Shown: positions 1-6,720, numbered from the stretch's first letter. The stretch is DNA of 11,738 nt from G039029935 sp039029935 (GCA_039029935.1 JBCCFC010000293.1:1-11738), one strand, 5' to 3'. The notes: generated from the sequence alone by a model not told the origin. Translations and numbers: made by a program.

Positions 1-1
1 A

Positions 2-1429
2 TTATCAGCGTATACACACTATGATGGGCTTGGGTTAGCCGAATTGGTGCGAAATGGCGACGTAACCGTCAAAGAGTTGGGAGCGGCAATGTTGGCGGCG
101 GTCGAGCGGGTCAATCCGCAGATCAACGCGGTCATTGAAACTTATGCCCAACGCGTCGAGGCTCTCAGCCAAGATCACAAACCTGAAGGCGTGTTTGGCG
201 GTGTGCCATTTTTGCTCAAAGATTTGTTCATGTATGAGTCGGGCAAACGGAGCGAGTCGGGTAGTCGCTTGATGAAGGGGTGGGTCAGCAAGGATGAAAC
301 CCTGCTCACCACTCGATTCAAACATGCCGGGCTAAACATCCTTGGACGCACGACGACACCGGAATTTGGACTCTCTGGCTCAACCGAATCTCTGCATACG
401 GGATCGACGCGCAATCCTTGGGATTTGTCGAAGATGGCGGGTGGATCCAGCGGTGGCTCGGCGGCGGCGGTTGCCAGTGGGATTGTGCCAATGGCTCATG
501 CGAGCGACGGTGCGGGGTCAATCCGTATTCCGGCAAGCTGCTGCAATCTGGTTGGCCTCAAGACATCGCGTGGGCGCATCTCCAGCTATCCCGATGCCGA
601 ACATGCCTATAACTTTGCCGTCAATTTTATCGTCAGCCGCACCGTGCGTGACACAGCGGCCATGCTCGATGCTGTGGCTGGCAGTGCCCCCGGCGACCTT
701 GCACCCATCGCCCCACCGACGCAGCCGTACGTCAATGAATTAACCGCCACACCGACACTTCTGCGCATCGCCGTCACAACAGATACATGGGGACCTGTAG
801 GGACGGACCCAGAGGTGGCAGCCGTGGTCGAGCAAGTGGCAACCGTTTGTGAAGCGGCGGGGCCTCAGGTGACAAACGCATCACCGCAGTACGAGTATGA
901 GCCATTTCTTGAGGCCATGTTGGTGATGTGGGCGTTTGGTGTCGATTCGTTCTTTGAGGCGATTGCAGCGGAGATGGGTCGTAGCGTAGATGCCTCAACA
1001 TTAGAGCGGGTGACGCTCTCCTATTACGAGTATGCGCAGACGCTCACACCGACTGATTTTGTCAAGGCAAGCGGCGTGTTGAATCAGGTCAATCGCAACA
1101 CAGGACACTTTTTTGAGAACTATGATGTACTGTTGACACCAACATTGGGGCTGCTGCCACAGGACATTGGCCGCTATTCACAAAATCAGCACATGAACTT
1201 CAACGAGTTCTTCCGCCACTGTGACGAGTCGATGGCCTTCTTGCCACTCTTTAACATGACGGGACAACCTGCGATTTCGTTGCCATTGGGCATGAGCAAA
1301 TCTGGGCTACCTATCGGTGTTCAGTTTGCGGCGCGTTTTGGCGATGAGGCGACGTTGATTCAACTGGCTGTACAACTGGAAGAGGCCATGCCTTGGGTGG
1401 GACGATTGCCGCCTGTCTATGCTACATAA
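2..1429 (+). CDS. Amidase-signature family amidase (5' partial)
   Basis: Amidase of the Ser-cisSer-Lys (amidase signature) family, hydrolysing a carboxamide to acid plus ammonia or amine, probably in the cytoplasm. A TTG at 44 could serve as start, but the frame is open back to base 2 and reads like the usual family N-terminus (LSAYTHYDGLGLAEL), so the true start lies just upstream of the window. Numbering from the TTG, I see the catalytic Lys in LLKD (K59), the glycine/serine-rich segment GGSSGGS with the likely cis-Ser S135, and the nucleophile in DGAGSIRIPAS (S159). The 24-residue spacing between the two serines matches the family. The C-terminus PLGMSKSGLPIGVQFAARFG is also typical. Substrate cannot be read from sequence. 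Its neighbours on the same strand are Dpp-type ATPases and an amidohydrolase, suggesting breakdown of an imported amide or peptide-like compound. Confidence 0.93.
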   Translation, partial: LSAYTHYDGLGLAELVRNGDVTVKELGAAMLAAVERVNPQINAVIETYAQRVEALSQDHKPEGVFGGVPFLLKDLFMYESGKRSESGSRLMKGWVSKDETLLTTRFKHAGLNILGRTTTPEFGLSGSTESLHTGSTRNPWDLSKMAGGSSGGSAAAVASGIVPMAHASDGAGSIRIPASCCNLVGLKTSRGRISSYPDAEHAYNFAVNFIVSRTVRDTAAMLDAVAGSAPGDLAPIAPPTQPYVNELTATPTLLRIAVTTDTWGPVGTDPEVAAVVEQVATVCEAAGPQVTNASPQYEYEPFLEAMLVMWAFGVDSFFEAIAAEMGRSVDASTLERVTLSYYEYAQTLTPTDFVKASGVLNQVNRNTGHFFENYDVLLTPTLGLLPQDIGRYSQNQHMNFNEFFRHCDESMAFLPLFNMTGQPAISLPLGMSKSGLPIGVQFAARFGDEATLIQLAVQLEEAMPWVGRLPPVYAT

Positions 1430-1473
1430 GGTGTCATCTCGATTTCCTACACACAAGAAACGACAATTGATAA

Positions 1474-1647
1474 CGACATTTTGTTTGCACAATCATCAAA
1501 TCACGCTATAATGAACACACGTCTGAACTCAACGTAAAAAAACCATTTGATGAAACGGCAAAGAAGTATCTCCGAGAGACGTTTGAGCAGCTTGGGTTAC
1601 ATGTTGAAACCGAGTTTGAGAGTTACAATCAATCTAAGACTATTGAC
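1474..1647 (+). other. In-frame upstream extension of the Rpn-like gene without a start codon
   Basis: The reading frame of the 1648 gene is open back to a TAA at 1471-1473. From about 1534 it reads like protein (KKPFDETAKKYLRETFEQLG, then HVETEFESYNQSKTID), resembling the N-terminal half of Rpn/DUF4351-type PD-(D/E)XK proteins. It includes the Asp just before the ATG at 1648 that should be a catalytic residue. No ATG, GTG or TTG occurs in frame in this stretch. Either a start codon has been lost (GTA at 1534 sits where a Met would fit), a non-standard start is used, or the gene is dead. Confidence 0.55.
1485..1512 (+). promoter_or_regulatory. Sigma70-like promoter ahead of Rpn-like gene
   Basis: TTGCAC (1485-1490), a 16-bp spacer and a perfect TATAAT (1507-1512). 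Transcription would begin near 1519. The only nearby ATG (1511) overlaps the -10 box and its frame stops after eight codons, so it cannot start the following gene. Confidence 0.55.
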
Positions 1648-2133
1648 ATGATGACCGAATGTCGTGTCAGCGATATTGTTGCTCTACAGCACTTAATCTT
1701 TTCCTATTTCAGAACACTCAATGTCGTGGAGTTGAAAGGGCCGGAAGATGAACTGACGGAGATAAAATTTGACCTCATTATGCAAGTGAATCAGAATGAA
1801 ATCTGGACGAAGTTAATGGAGGCAATGAACGTGAAAACAAAAATCTTACCAGAGACGTGGGGCTACATTGACGACTTTTTCCGTGAGATACCGGAAACGT
1901 TTAACCATATCCCAGTTGTTCAACAAACCATCGAGGAGGCACACGAAGAAGGAGGGCTACGTCGTCAACGTAGACTCATGATTCGTTCGTTAAATCGCAA
2001 ATTTTCTGACAGCAACGAGGAATTGCTGGAAACATTGATTGAGCATATTGAGCAGAACGATGACTTGGAGACACTTGATGAATGGTATGATCAAATTCAG
2101 GATGCCCGCTTTTTGCGTGACCTAAACTTTTAG
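1648..2133 (+). CDS. Rpn/DUF4351-like PD-(D/E)XK protein, probably 5'-disrupted
   Basis: A 161-residue reading frame from the first ATG. The N-terminal part contains VVELKG, the E-x-K of a PD-(D/E)XK nuclease fold, and the preceding Asp of the motif lies one codon upstream of this ATG. The C-terminus, with RSLNRKF, then an acidic helix and the DDLETLDEWYDQIQDA segment, resembles the tail of Rpn-type recombination-promoting nucleases and DUF4351 proteins. I recognise it by pattern only. Translation from 1648 would give a protein lacking half its nuclease core, so it is either a decayed gene or one using an unusual upstream start. It stands between the amidase and the DppD ATPase on the same strand, but has its own promoter and no evident functional link to transport. 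The stop is 17 bases before the dppD start. Confidence 0.55.
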   Translation: MMTECRVSDIVALQHLIFSYFRTLNVVELKGPEDELTEIKFDLIMQVNQNEIWTKLMEAMNVKTKILPETWGYIDDFFREIPETFNHIPVVQQTIEEAHEEGGLRRQRRLMIRSLNRKFSDSNEELLETLIEHIEQNDDLETLDEWYDQIQDARFLRDLNF

Positions 2134-2139
2134 CACGTA

Positions 2140-2144
2140 AAGGA
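2140..2144 (+). promoter_or_regulatory. Ribosome binding site of dppD
   Basis: AAGGA six bases before a GTG at 2151. This supports the GTG as the true start, since no ATG nearby gives the usual N-terminus (LLQVENLHISF). Confidence 0.7.
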
Positions 2145-2150
2145 ACCAGC

Positions 2151-3125
2151 GTGACACACACATTACTTCAAGTTGAGAATCTACATATTTCCTTCAACAC
2201 ACCACATGGCGATTCCCATACACTGCGCGGCGTTGACTTTGCCGTTGCCCCCGGATCCATTTTTGGCATTGTTGGTGAGTCTGGCTGTGGCAAGTCGTTG
2301 ACAGGCAAGGCCATTCTGGGGTTGGTTCCACATCCGGGGCGGGTGACGGATGGGCGAATTGTGTTTGATGACCAAGATTTGCGTGAGATGGGCGACCGTG
2401 CGCGTCGGTCATTGCTGGGCAATCAAATCGGTATGATTTTCCAGGACCCCAGCGCGGCACTCAATCCGGTGTTTACGATTGAGCAGCAGATGATGATGGT
2501 GATGCAACGTCACCGGAAAGAATCCAAGCGGGCGTTGCGCATACGGGCAGTTGAATTGATTGACGATGTGGGTCTGCCCAACCCAGAGCGTATTCTGCGC
2601 AGCTATCCGCATGAGTTATCAGGCGGGATGCAGCAGCGCGTGATGATTGCGATGTCGCTGTCGCTGGATGCACGGCTGTTGATTGCCGATGAGCCAACCA
2701 CAGCACTCGATGTGACGATTCAGGCGCAGATTCTCGATTTGCTGGTGAAGTTGCGCAGCGAGAAAGGTGTCGCCATCATCTTGATTACCCACGATATGGG
2801 TGTGGTGGCAGAAACCTGTGACGAGATGGCTGTCTTTTATGCGGGTCGTGTGGTCGAGATAGGGTCAGCCGAAAACATTTTCAATGACCCCAAACATCCC
2901 TATACCCAAGGACTACTTGCCGCCCTGCCGCACACCAGCAGTCGCGGTCACGATCTCAAGGTGATTCCTGGCAGCGTCCCCAGTGGGTTTGACCGTTCGC
3001 CGGGCTGCGCTTTTGCTGACCGCTGTGAGCATGTCATGGAGCATTGCCGTCAGTCGCCGCCACCGTTTACCACATTTTCAAATGGACATAAGGCACTGTG
3101 TCATCTATACATGGACGAAGAATGA
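2151..3125 (+). CDS. dppD: Dpp/Opp-type ABC transporter ATP-binding protein (DppD-like)
   Basis: Cytoplasmic ATPase of a dipeptide/oligopeptide/nickel-type ABC importer; it pairs with the second ATPase at 4980 to drive uptake through membrane permeases that are not in this window. The 324-residue length is normal. Visible motifs are Walker A GESGCGKS (42-49), Q-loop Gln98 in IFQDP, signature LSGGMQQR (156-163), Walker B LLIADEP ending in the catalytic Glu, D-loop TALD and switch His214. The C-terminal oligopeptide-transporter extension contains four cysteines (C286, C292, C299, C317) in the PGC-x5-C-x6-C arrangement, which in related Opp/Dpp ATPases can hold an iron-sulphur cluster. It starts with GTG. 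The unrelated Rpn-like frame immediately upstream and an AAA stub downstream separate it from the other transport genes. Substrate is uncertain. Confidence 0.95.
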   Translation: MTHTLLQVENLHISFNTPHGDSHTLRGVDFAVAPGSIFGIVGESGCGKSLTGKAILGLVPHPGRVTDGRIVFDDQDLREMGDRARRSLLGNQIGMIFQDPSAALNPVFTIEQQMMMVMQRHRKESKRALRIRAVELIDDVGLPNPERILRSYPHELSGGMQQRVMIAMSLSLDARLLIADEPTTALDVTIQAQILDLLVKLRSEKGVAIILITHDMGVVAETCDEMAVFYAGRVVEIGSAENIFNDPKHPYTQGLLAALPHTSSRGHDLKVIPGSVPSGFDRSPGCAFADRCEHVMEHCRQSPPPFTTFSNGHKALCHLYMDEE

Positions 3126-3223
3126 CATGACTGACAAATTCACACGAAACCAATGTATCTGCATAATTTTGCCAGTCATATACTCCACGTAAATTACTTA
3201 CCCTTCCTCCTAAACTCATCTCT

Positions 3224-3257
3224 AAACCATCGCAATTCCTATAAATACGGATGGTTT
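3224..3257 (+). repeat. 8-bp inverted repeat before the AAA-stub promoter
   Basis: AAACCATC (3224-3231) and GATGGTTT (3250-3257) are perfect reverse complements separated by 18 bases. The right arm abuts the -10 box at 3260, so it could be an operator, but an arm of this length can arise by chance. Confidence 0.35.
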
Positions 3258-3272
3258 GCTATACTCTATTTA
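3257..3272 (+). promoter_or_regulatory. Extended -10 promoter producing a near-leaderless transcript
   Basis: TGC-TATACT forms an extended -10 element (TATACT at 3260-3265). The -35 region is weak. The predicted start site, six to eight bases downstream, falls on or next to the ATG at 3272, which has no Shine-Dalgarno sequence, suggesting a leaderless mRNA. This is the only promoter I see ahead of the amidohydrolase-dppF pair. Confidence 0.45.
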
Positions 3273-3370
3273 TGAAAATTAAGCGATTGCAACAAACACA
3301 AATTCAAGAAATGCTTCTCCCCAGCAAAGTCATTGTCCTCTATGGACCGCGCAAAGAACGAACCACATGA
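3272..3370 (+). pseudogene. N-terminal stub of an AAA ATPase (AAA_14/DUF4143 type)
   Basis: A 32-codon frame reading MKIKRLQQTQIQEML followed by SKVIVLYGPRKERTT and stop. It matches the N-terminus of AAA_14/DUF4143 ATPases, where a hydrophobic strand leads into a P-loop of the form GPRxxGKTT. Here the Walker A Gly-Lys is lost and the frame ends inside the motif, so it is a remnant and cannot bind nucleotide. The TGA (3368-3370) overlaps the amidohydrolase ATG (3367) as ATGA. Identification is by pattern and the fragment is short. Confidence 0.6.
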
Positions 3371-4983
3371 ACACAACAACGATTATCAACGCCAAAGTCT
3401 ACACAGTCGCCCCTGCCAATCCACAGGCAGAGGCTGTACTCATCGTCGGCAATCAAATCGCCTTTGTTGGCAGCAACGAAGATGCGCTTGCACAGCGGAC
3501 ACCCCAAACCCGGGTAATCGATGCAGGCGGCTGTACGCTGATGCCCGGTATTCACGATGCCCACTACCATCTCTTAATGGGGTCGGAACGGTTAGAACAC
3601 CTCAATCTCGAGGCGGTGACATCATTAGATCAACTCGCAGCGATGATCAGGCAGTCAGACGGAGGCAATGAGTGGATTCAGGGAAATGGGCTTGCCTATG
3701 ATGTCGTGGGTGCAAATATACCACTGACTCGTCATCATTTGGATGCTATCGAGCCAAATCGACCCATCCACCTGATTGGCATTGATTTCCACACCAGTTG
3801 GGCCAACACAAAGGCGTTAGAGATTGCAGGCATTTTGCATGGTGGTGAGGCACGGCGTCCCGGCTCAGAAATTTTGCGTGATGTAGACGGTATCGCAACG
3901 GGACAGATCAATGAAGACTTTACACTGATGGATCGCTATATTCCACAGCCAAGCCAAGCAGCGTTGCGTACGCTCGTTAAGCGCGCCATTGCCGATATGA
4001 ACGCACTCGGCATCACCAGCGTCACCAACATGGACGGATCGCCCGAACAAATCGCACTTTATGCAGACATGGCGGCTAACAACGAATTTAACCTGCGTGT
4101 GCAAGTACCCTACTCGATTACGCCCAAGACGCAAGTCGAGGATATTGTGGCGGAGGCGGTGCCGATGCGAGCGCAGTACAGTACTGGTAAAGTGGCTGGC
4201 AAAGTGGCTAGCAAAGTGCGCGCAGGCAGCGTCAAACTGTTTATCGACGGCGTAATCGAGTCGGGGACGGCCTACATGCTGGAGCCGTACACACGCTGGC
4301 CCGATTCATGTGGTACACCGCTCTATGAATGGGCGCATTACCGCGACCTAATTGTGGAGGCGGACAAGCATGGCTTTCAGGTCAAGGTTCACGCCATTGG
4401 CGATGCGGGTGTACGTATGACGCTGGACGCATACGAAGCCGCGCAGAGAGCCAATGGTGTGCGTGACAGTCGCCACCGTATCGAACATATCGAGACATTG
4501 CACAATGATGATTTGCCCCGCTTTGCCCAACTTGGCGTGATTGCGTCGATGCAGCCATTACACGTCTCACGACCAGCGGATGACTACTACGTCAACTGGA
4601 TGCACTGCATTGGTGCGGAACGCTATCACCGCGCCTTTCGGATGCGTGAGTTACGTGAACAGGGTGTGTCACTCGCCTTTGGTAGCGATTGGCCTGTGGT
4701 GAGCTATGATCCATATATCGGCATTTCCGCTGCACTCAGGTTGACATCGTGGGGTGAAGGAATGCGTCATCAGGCACAGACGCTCACAGAAGCGATTGAT
4801 GGATATACGCAAACAGCTGCGTATGCAGAGTTCCAAGAGCATGTCAAGGGGCAGATCAAGGTGGGTATGTTGGCCGATCTGGTGTTGCTGGATTGTGATT
4901 TGTTTGCCAAAGATGCCGATGAGATTCCAGCAGTACGTCCGTTGATGACGATTTGTGATGGAGAGGTGGTGTACGAACGATGA
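3367..4983 (+). CDS. YtcJ-like metal-dependent amidohydrolase (amidohydrolase family 3)
   Basis: TIM-barrel metallohydrolase of the amidohydrolase superfamily, YtcJ/AepA-like branch, likely cytoplasmic and acting on a C-N bond of an unidentified substrate. The 538-residue length fits. The N-terminus TTIINAKVYTV is the usual beta-sandwich start, supporting this ATG. Metal-site motifs are HxH in DAHYH (H66, H68), the KLFIDG strand with K290, VHAIGD (H342), RHRIEH (H374) and FGSDWP (D441). The C-terminal GMLADLVLLDCD is typical. Residues 274-285 are encoded by three tandem 12-base units just before the K290 strand, an apparent expansion. There is no good ribosome binding site. The start overlaps the stop of the AAA stub as ATGA and the stop overlaps the dppF start in the same way, so translation is probably coupled at both ends. 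Confidence 0.93.
   Translation: MNTTTIINAKVYTVAPANPQAEAVLIVGNQIAFVGSNEDALAQRTPQTRVIDAGGCTLMPGIHDAHYHLLMGSERLEHLNLEAVTSLDQLAAMIRQSDGGNEWIQGNGLAYDVVGANIPLTRHHLDAIEPNRPIHLIGIDFHTSWANTKALEIAGILHGGEARRPGSEILRDVDGIATGQINEDFTLMDRYIPQPSQAALRTLVKRAIADMNALGITSVTNMDGSPEQIALYADMAANNEFNLRVQVPYSITPKTQVEDIVAEAVPMRAQYSTGKVAGKVASKVRAGSVKLFIDGVIESGTAYMLEPYTRWPDSCGTPLYEWAHYRDLIVEADKHGFQVKVHAIGDAGVRMTLDAYEAAQRANGVRDSRHRIEHIETLHNDDLPRFAQLGVIASMQPLHVSRPADDYYVNWMHCIGAERYHRAFRMRELREQGVSLAFGSDWPVVSYDPYIGISAALRLTSWGEGMRHQAQTLTEAIDGYTQTAAYAEFQEHVKGQIKVGMLADLVLLDCDLFAKDADEIPAVRPLMTICDGEVVYER
4186..4221 (+). repeat. Three tandem 12-nt units inside the amidohydrolase gene
   Basis: Units at 4186-4197, 4198-4209 and 4210-4221 share the pattern GGYAAAGTGGCT. 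The first two differ at one base and the third is more diverged. They encode GKVA, GKVA-like and SKVR repeats (residues 274-285), keeping frame. The likely cause is replication slippage in a surface loop before the metal-site strand. Confidence 0.8.
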
Positions 4984-5960
4984 GCAAAACGCCATTGATA
5001 ACAATCAACCAATTAACCAAGGACTATGTGTCGTATGGTGGTCTTTTTGGGCGAACCCGCAGTGCTATCCGTGTACTCGAACAGTTGGATTTAACAATCT
5101 ATGAGGGTGAAACGCTGGGCATTGTCGGCGAGTCAGGCTGTGGCAAGTCAACGTTGGCAAATACACTAATGCGTCTAATCCCGGCTGCGGCTGGTGAAAT
5201 CCACTATGATGGCGACAATATTCTGACGCTCGACAAGGCCAGCCTACGCAAGCTACGCCAACATTTTCAGATGGTCTTCCAGAATCCGTTCACGTCGCTC
5301 AACCCACGCATGAAGGTGCGTGACATTGTGGCCGAACCGTTGCGGACACACCTGTCACTCAGTTCAACTGACATTCACACACGTGTCTCCGACCTGCTCA
5401 AGGAGTGCGGCCTCAGCGACGATCACCTGACACGTTATCCCCACGAGTTAAGCGGTGGTCAGGCACAGCGTGTTGCCGTTGCCCGTGCGCTGGCTCTCAA
5501 CCCCAAGTTTCTGATTCTGGATGAACCTACCTCTGCCCTCGATGTCTCGGTGCAAGCACAGATCATCAACTTGCTGGTCAACTTGCAGAAAACGCATGGC
5601 CTCACCTACCTCTTTATCTCACATGATTTGGGCGTCGTCCAGCACATCGCCGACCGCATTGCTGTCATGTATCTGGGCGAAATTATCGAAATGGGGAGCA
5701 GTGAGTCGGTCTTTGCCAACCCGCAACACCCCTATACACAGGCACTGCTATCGGCAACACCACTGCCACAAACAGGCACCAAACGCGAGCGCATTGTATT
5801 GGAAGGTAACGTGCCAAGCATTGCCAACCCACCGCATGGGTGTCGCTTTCATACACGGTGTCCTCATGCGTTTGAGCTGTGTGCTATTGACGAGCCAGAG
5901 CAGGTCATTGATAGTGGAGGGGATAGGTGGGCGGCCTGCCACTTATTGGGACAACGTTAG
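4980..5960 (+). CDS. dppF: Dpp/Opp-type ABC transporter ATP-binding protein (DppF-like)
   Basis: Second ATPase of the two-ATPase Dpp/Opp importer, the partner of the DppD-like protein at 2151. At 326 residues it is of normal size. Motifs are Walker A GESGCGKS (50-57), Q-loop Gln101 in VFQNP, signature LSGGQAQR (157-164), Walker B FLILDEP (177-183), TSALD and switch His215. The C-terminal oligopeptide extension carries cysteines at 288, 294, 301 and 320, the same four-cysteine pattern as its partner. The N-terminal insertion YGGLFGRTRSAIRVLEQL is typical of DppF/OppF. The ATG at 4980 overlaps the amidohydrolase TGA, so it is co-transcribed and translationally coupled. Separation of the two ATPase genes by a hydrolase suggests the hydrolase and transporter act on the same compound. 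Confidence 0.95.
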   Translation: MSKTPLITINQLTKDYVSYGGLFGRTRSAIRVLEQLDLTIYEGETLGIVGESGCGKSTLANTLMRLIPAAAGEIHYDGDNILTLDKASLRKLRQHFQMVFQNPFTSLNPRMKVRDIVAEPLRTHLSLSSTDIHTRVSDLLKECGLSDDHLTRYPHELSGGQAQRVAVARALALNPKFLILDEPTSALDVSVQAQIINLLVNLQKTHGLTYLFISHDLGVVQHIADRIAVMYLGEIIEMGSSESVFANPQHPYTQALLSATPLPQTGTKRERIVLEGNVPSIANPPHGCRFHTRCPHAFELCAIDEPEQVIDSGGDRWAACHLLGQR

Positions 5961-6027
5961 GACAGAAAGCGGATGCCAACTTTATTTGGAGAAAATTTAT
6001 CACGATAAGCAATACAACGGCTCCAGC

Positions 6028-6120
6028 CGAATCGGCACAGCCCTGTATCTTGCGTCATCGGCCAGCGATTTTGTCACAGGACAGACGATTGTTGTCGATG
6101 GTGGGCGGCAGTTCAACTAA
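6028..6120 (+). pseudogene. C-terminal remnant of a short-chain dehydrogenase/reductase
   Basis: The frame ending at 6120 reads RIGTALYLASSASDFVTG followed by QTIVVDGGRQFN and stop, which is the classic end of an SDR oxidoreductase (the LAS-x-x-S-x-F-x-TG-x-x-x-x-VDGG pattern). No nucleotide-binding TGxxxGxG or YxxxK motif occurs upstream; the preceding bases belong to dppF and unrelated sequence. The usual GEPEDIA segment just before the LAS motif also appears missing. Only about 30 residues survive. Confidence 0.8.
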
Positions 6121-6131
6121 GGAGAACGTAA

Positions 6132-6279
6132 AAGCGGCAGAACTCCGAGGGCATTTCCATGCTCTCCGTGGCAAAAAAATGCCACCTTTATCGAGCCTCA
6201 CCCAGAGCTAACCGTCGGTGAGGTTATGGATGCGATTGCTGAGAATGCAAATGACGTGAAATATATTAGGGTTGTTTGA
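6132..6279 (+). pseudogene. 3' fragment of an unrecognised gene, broken at an A7 run
   Basis: From 6181 the frame reads ATFIEPHPELTVGEVMDAI, then an Asn/Asp-rich tail ending KYIRVV and stop (6277-6279), with protein-like composition. Upstream, a different frame from 6132 reads NSEGISMLSVAK up to a run of seven A (6173-6179). Removing one A would join the two into one continuous reading frame, so the run looks like the site of a frameshift. I do not recognise the family. The stop lies within the left terminal repeat of the 6275-6540 element, suggesting the insertion truncated it. Confidence 0.4.
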
Positions 6280-6540
6280 GGTTTAGTGGGGTGGACCTAT
6301 AGAACAGCATTAGGCTCGTTCTGGCATTTTTGCAGCTACCTCTGGAAACGCTATGTCTGTTCTGAAAAGTTGTAACCATTCAGACCCCTGAGCCTGTCGA
6401 AGGGGGGGCGGTTTCGACAGGCTCAACCGACAGGGGGGGCTGAACAATTACGAAAAGTTTTACCAGCGAAAAGCGCAATTTTAACAGATTTGAGTACTAT
6501 ATTGCACCTCGACTAAGGAGCTACCCCACTAAACCTCAAA
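6275..6540. mobile_element. MITE-like element with 18-bp perfect terminal inverted repeats
   Basis: The ends TTTGAGGTTTAGTGGGGT (6275-6292) and its exact reverse complement (6523-6540) bound 266 bases with no meaningful reading frame. Outward the similarity continues imperfectly for 11 more bases on each side (7 of 11 match), so the true ends may be near 6264 and 6551. No clear target duplication is visible with either boundary. The size, inverted ends and lack of coding capacity fit a miniature inverted-repeat transposable element mobilised in trans. Both flanking reading frames terminate inside the terminal repeats (TGA 6277-6279 on +, TAG 6531-6529 on -). Confidence 0.65.
6372..6451. repeat. 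G-rich hairpin repeat nested in the MITE-like element
   Basis: TGAGCCTGTCGAA (6389-6401) and its exact complement (6413-6425) form a 13-bp stem with a G-rich 11-base loop. Outer flanks GTAACCATTCAG (6372-6383) and CTGAACAATTAC (6440-6451) are imperfect inverted partners (9 of 12). Two runs of seven G occur at 6402-6408 and 6433-6439. The core resembles a widespread bacterial interspersed repeat. Confidence 0.75.
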
Positions 6541-6720
6541 TACCCCCAATTCTGGCACTTCTGCACCAATGTTGCTACTACGAATGGTATCCACCAACCA
6601 CTGATTCACTTTCTGCTGCGCATCTTTGGCGTTAATGCGTATATCAAAAACACGATCAACTTTGACATGCATTTCGCCCATTGAAGACACATCGTAATTT
6701 TCAATAACCACAGCCATCAT
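6529..6720 (-). CDS. Small orphan protein of unknown function
   Basis: A 63-residue protein starting MMAVVIENYDVSSMGEMHVK and ending PELGVFEV. The ATG at 6720 (or the adjacent one at 6717) is preceded by GGGAG at a suitable distance and by a promoter at 6766-6794, so I prefer it to the longer frame beginning at 6831, which starts inside a terminator. The sequence is acidic to neutral, with a predicted strand, then VDRVFDIRINAKDAQQKVNQ, suggesting a small alpha/beta domain. I recall similar 'VFDIRV...A...VN.WL' small proteins in cyanobacteria and Chloroflexota but cannot assign a function. An antitoxin role is possible but no toxin neighbours it. The stop codon is supplied by the right terminal repeat of the adjacent element, so the native C-terminus may be longer. 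Confidence 0.6.
   Translation of the reverse strand: MMAVVIENYDVSSMGEMHVKVDRVFDIRINAKDAQQKVNQWLVDTIRSSNIGAEVPELGVFEV

Noticed and set aside
3127..3179. ATGACTG / CAGTCAT inverted heptamers after dppD
   Set aside because: Forty bases apart with no terminator features; easily a chance match.
5521..6120. A 199-codon + strand frame overlapping the end of dppF
   Set aside because: Its first two thirds are an out-of-frame reading of dppF. Only the last 30 codons (SDR tail) are meaningful and they are listed as a remnant.
6168..6185. GTGGCA-A6-TGCCAC hairpin as a terminator of the dpp cluster
   Set aside because: There is no following T run and it lies within a protein-like fragment; the stem is only six bp.
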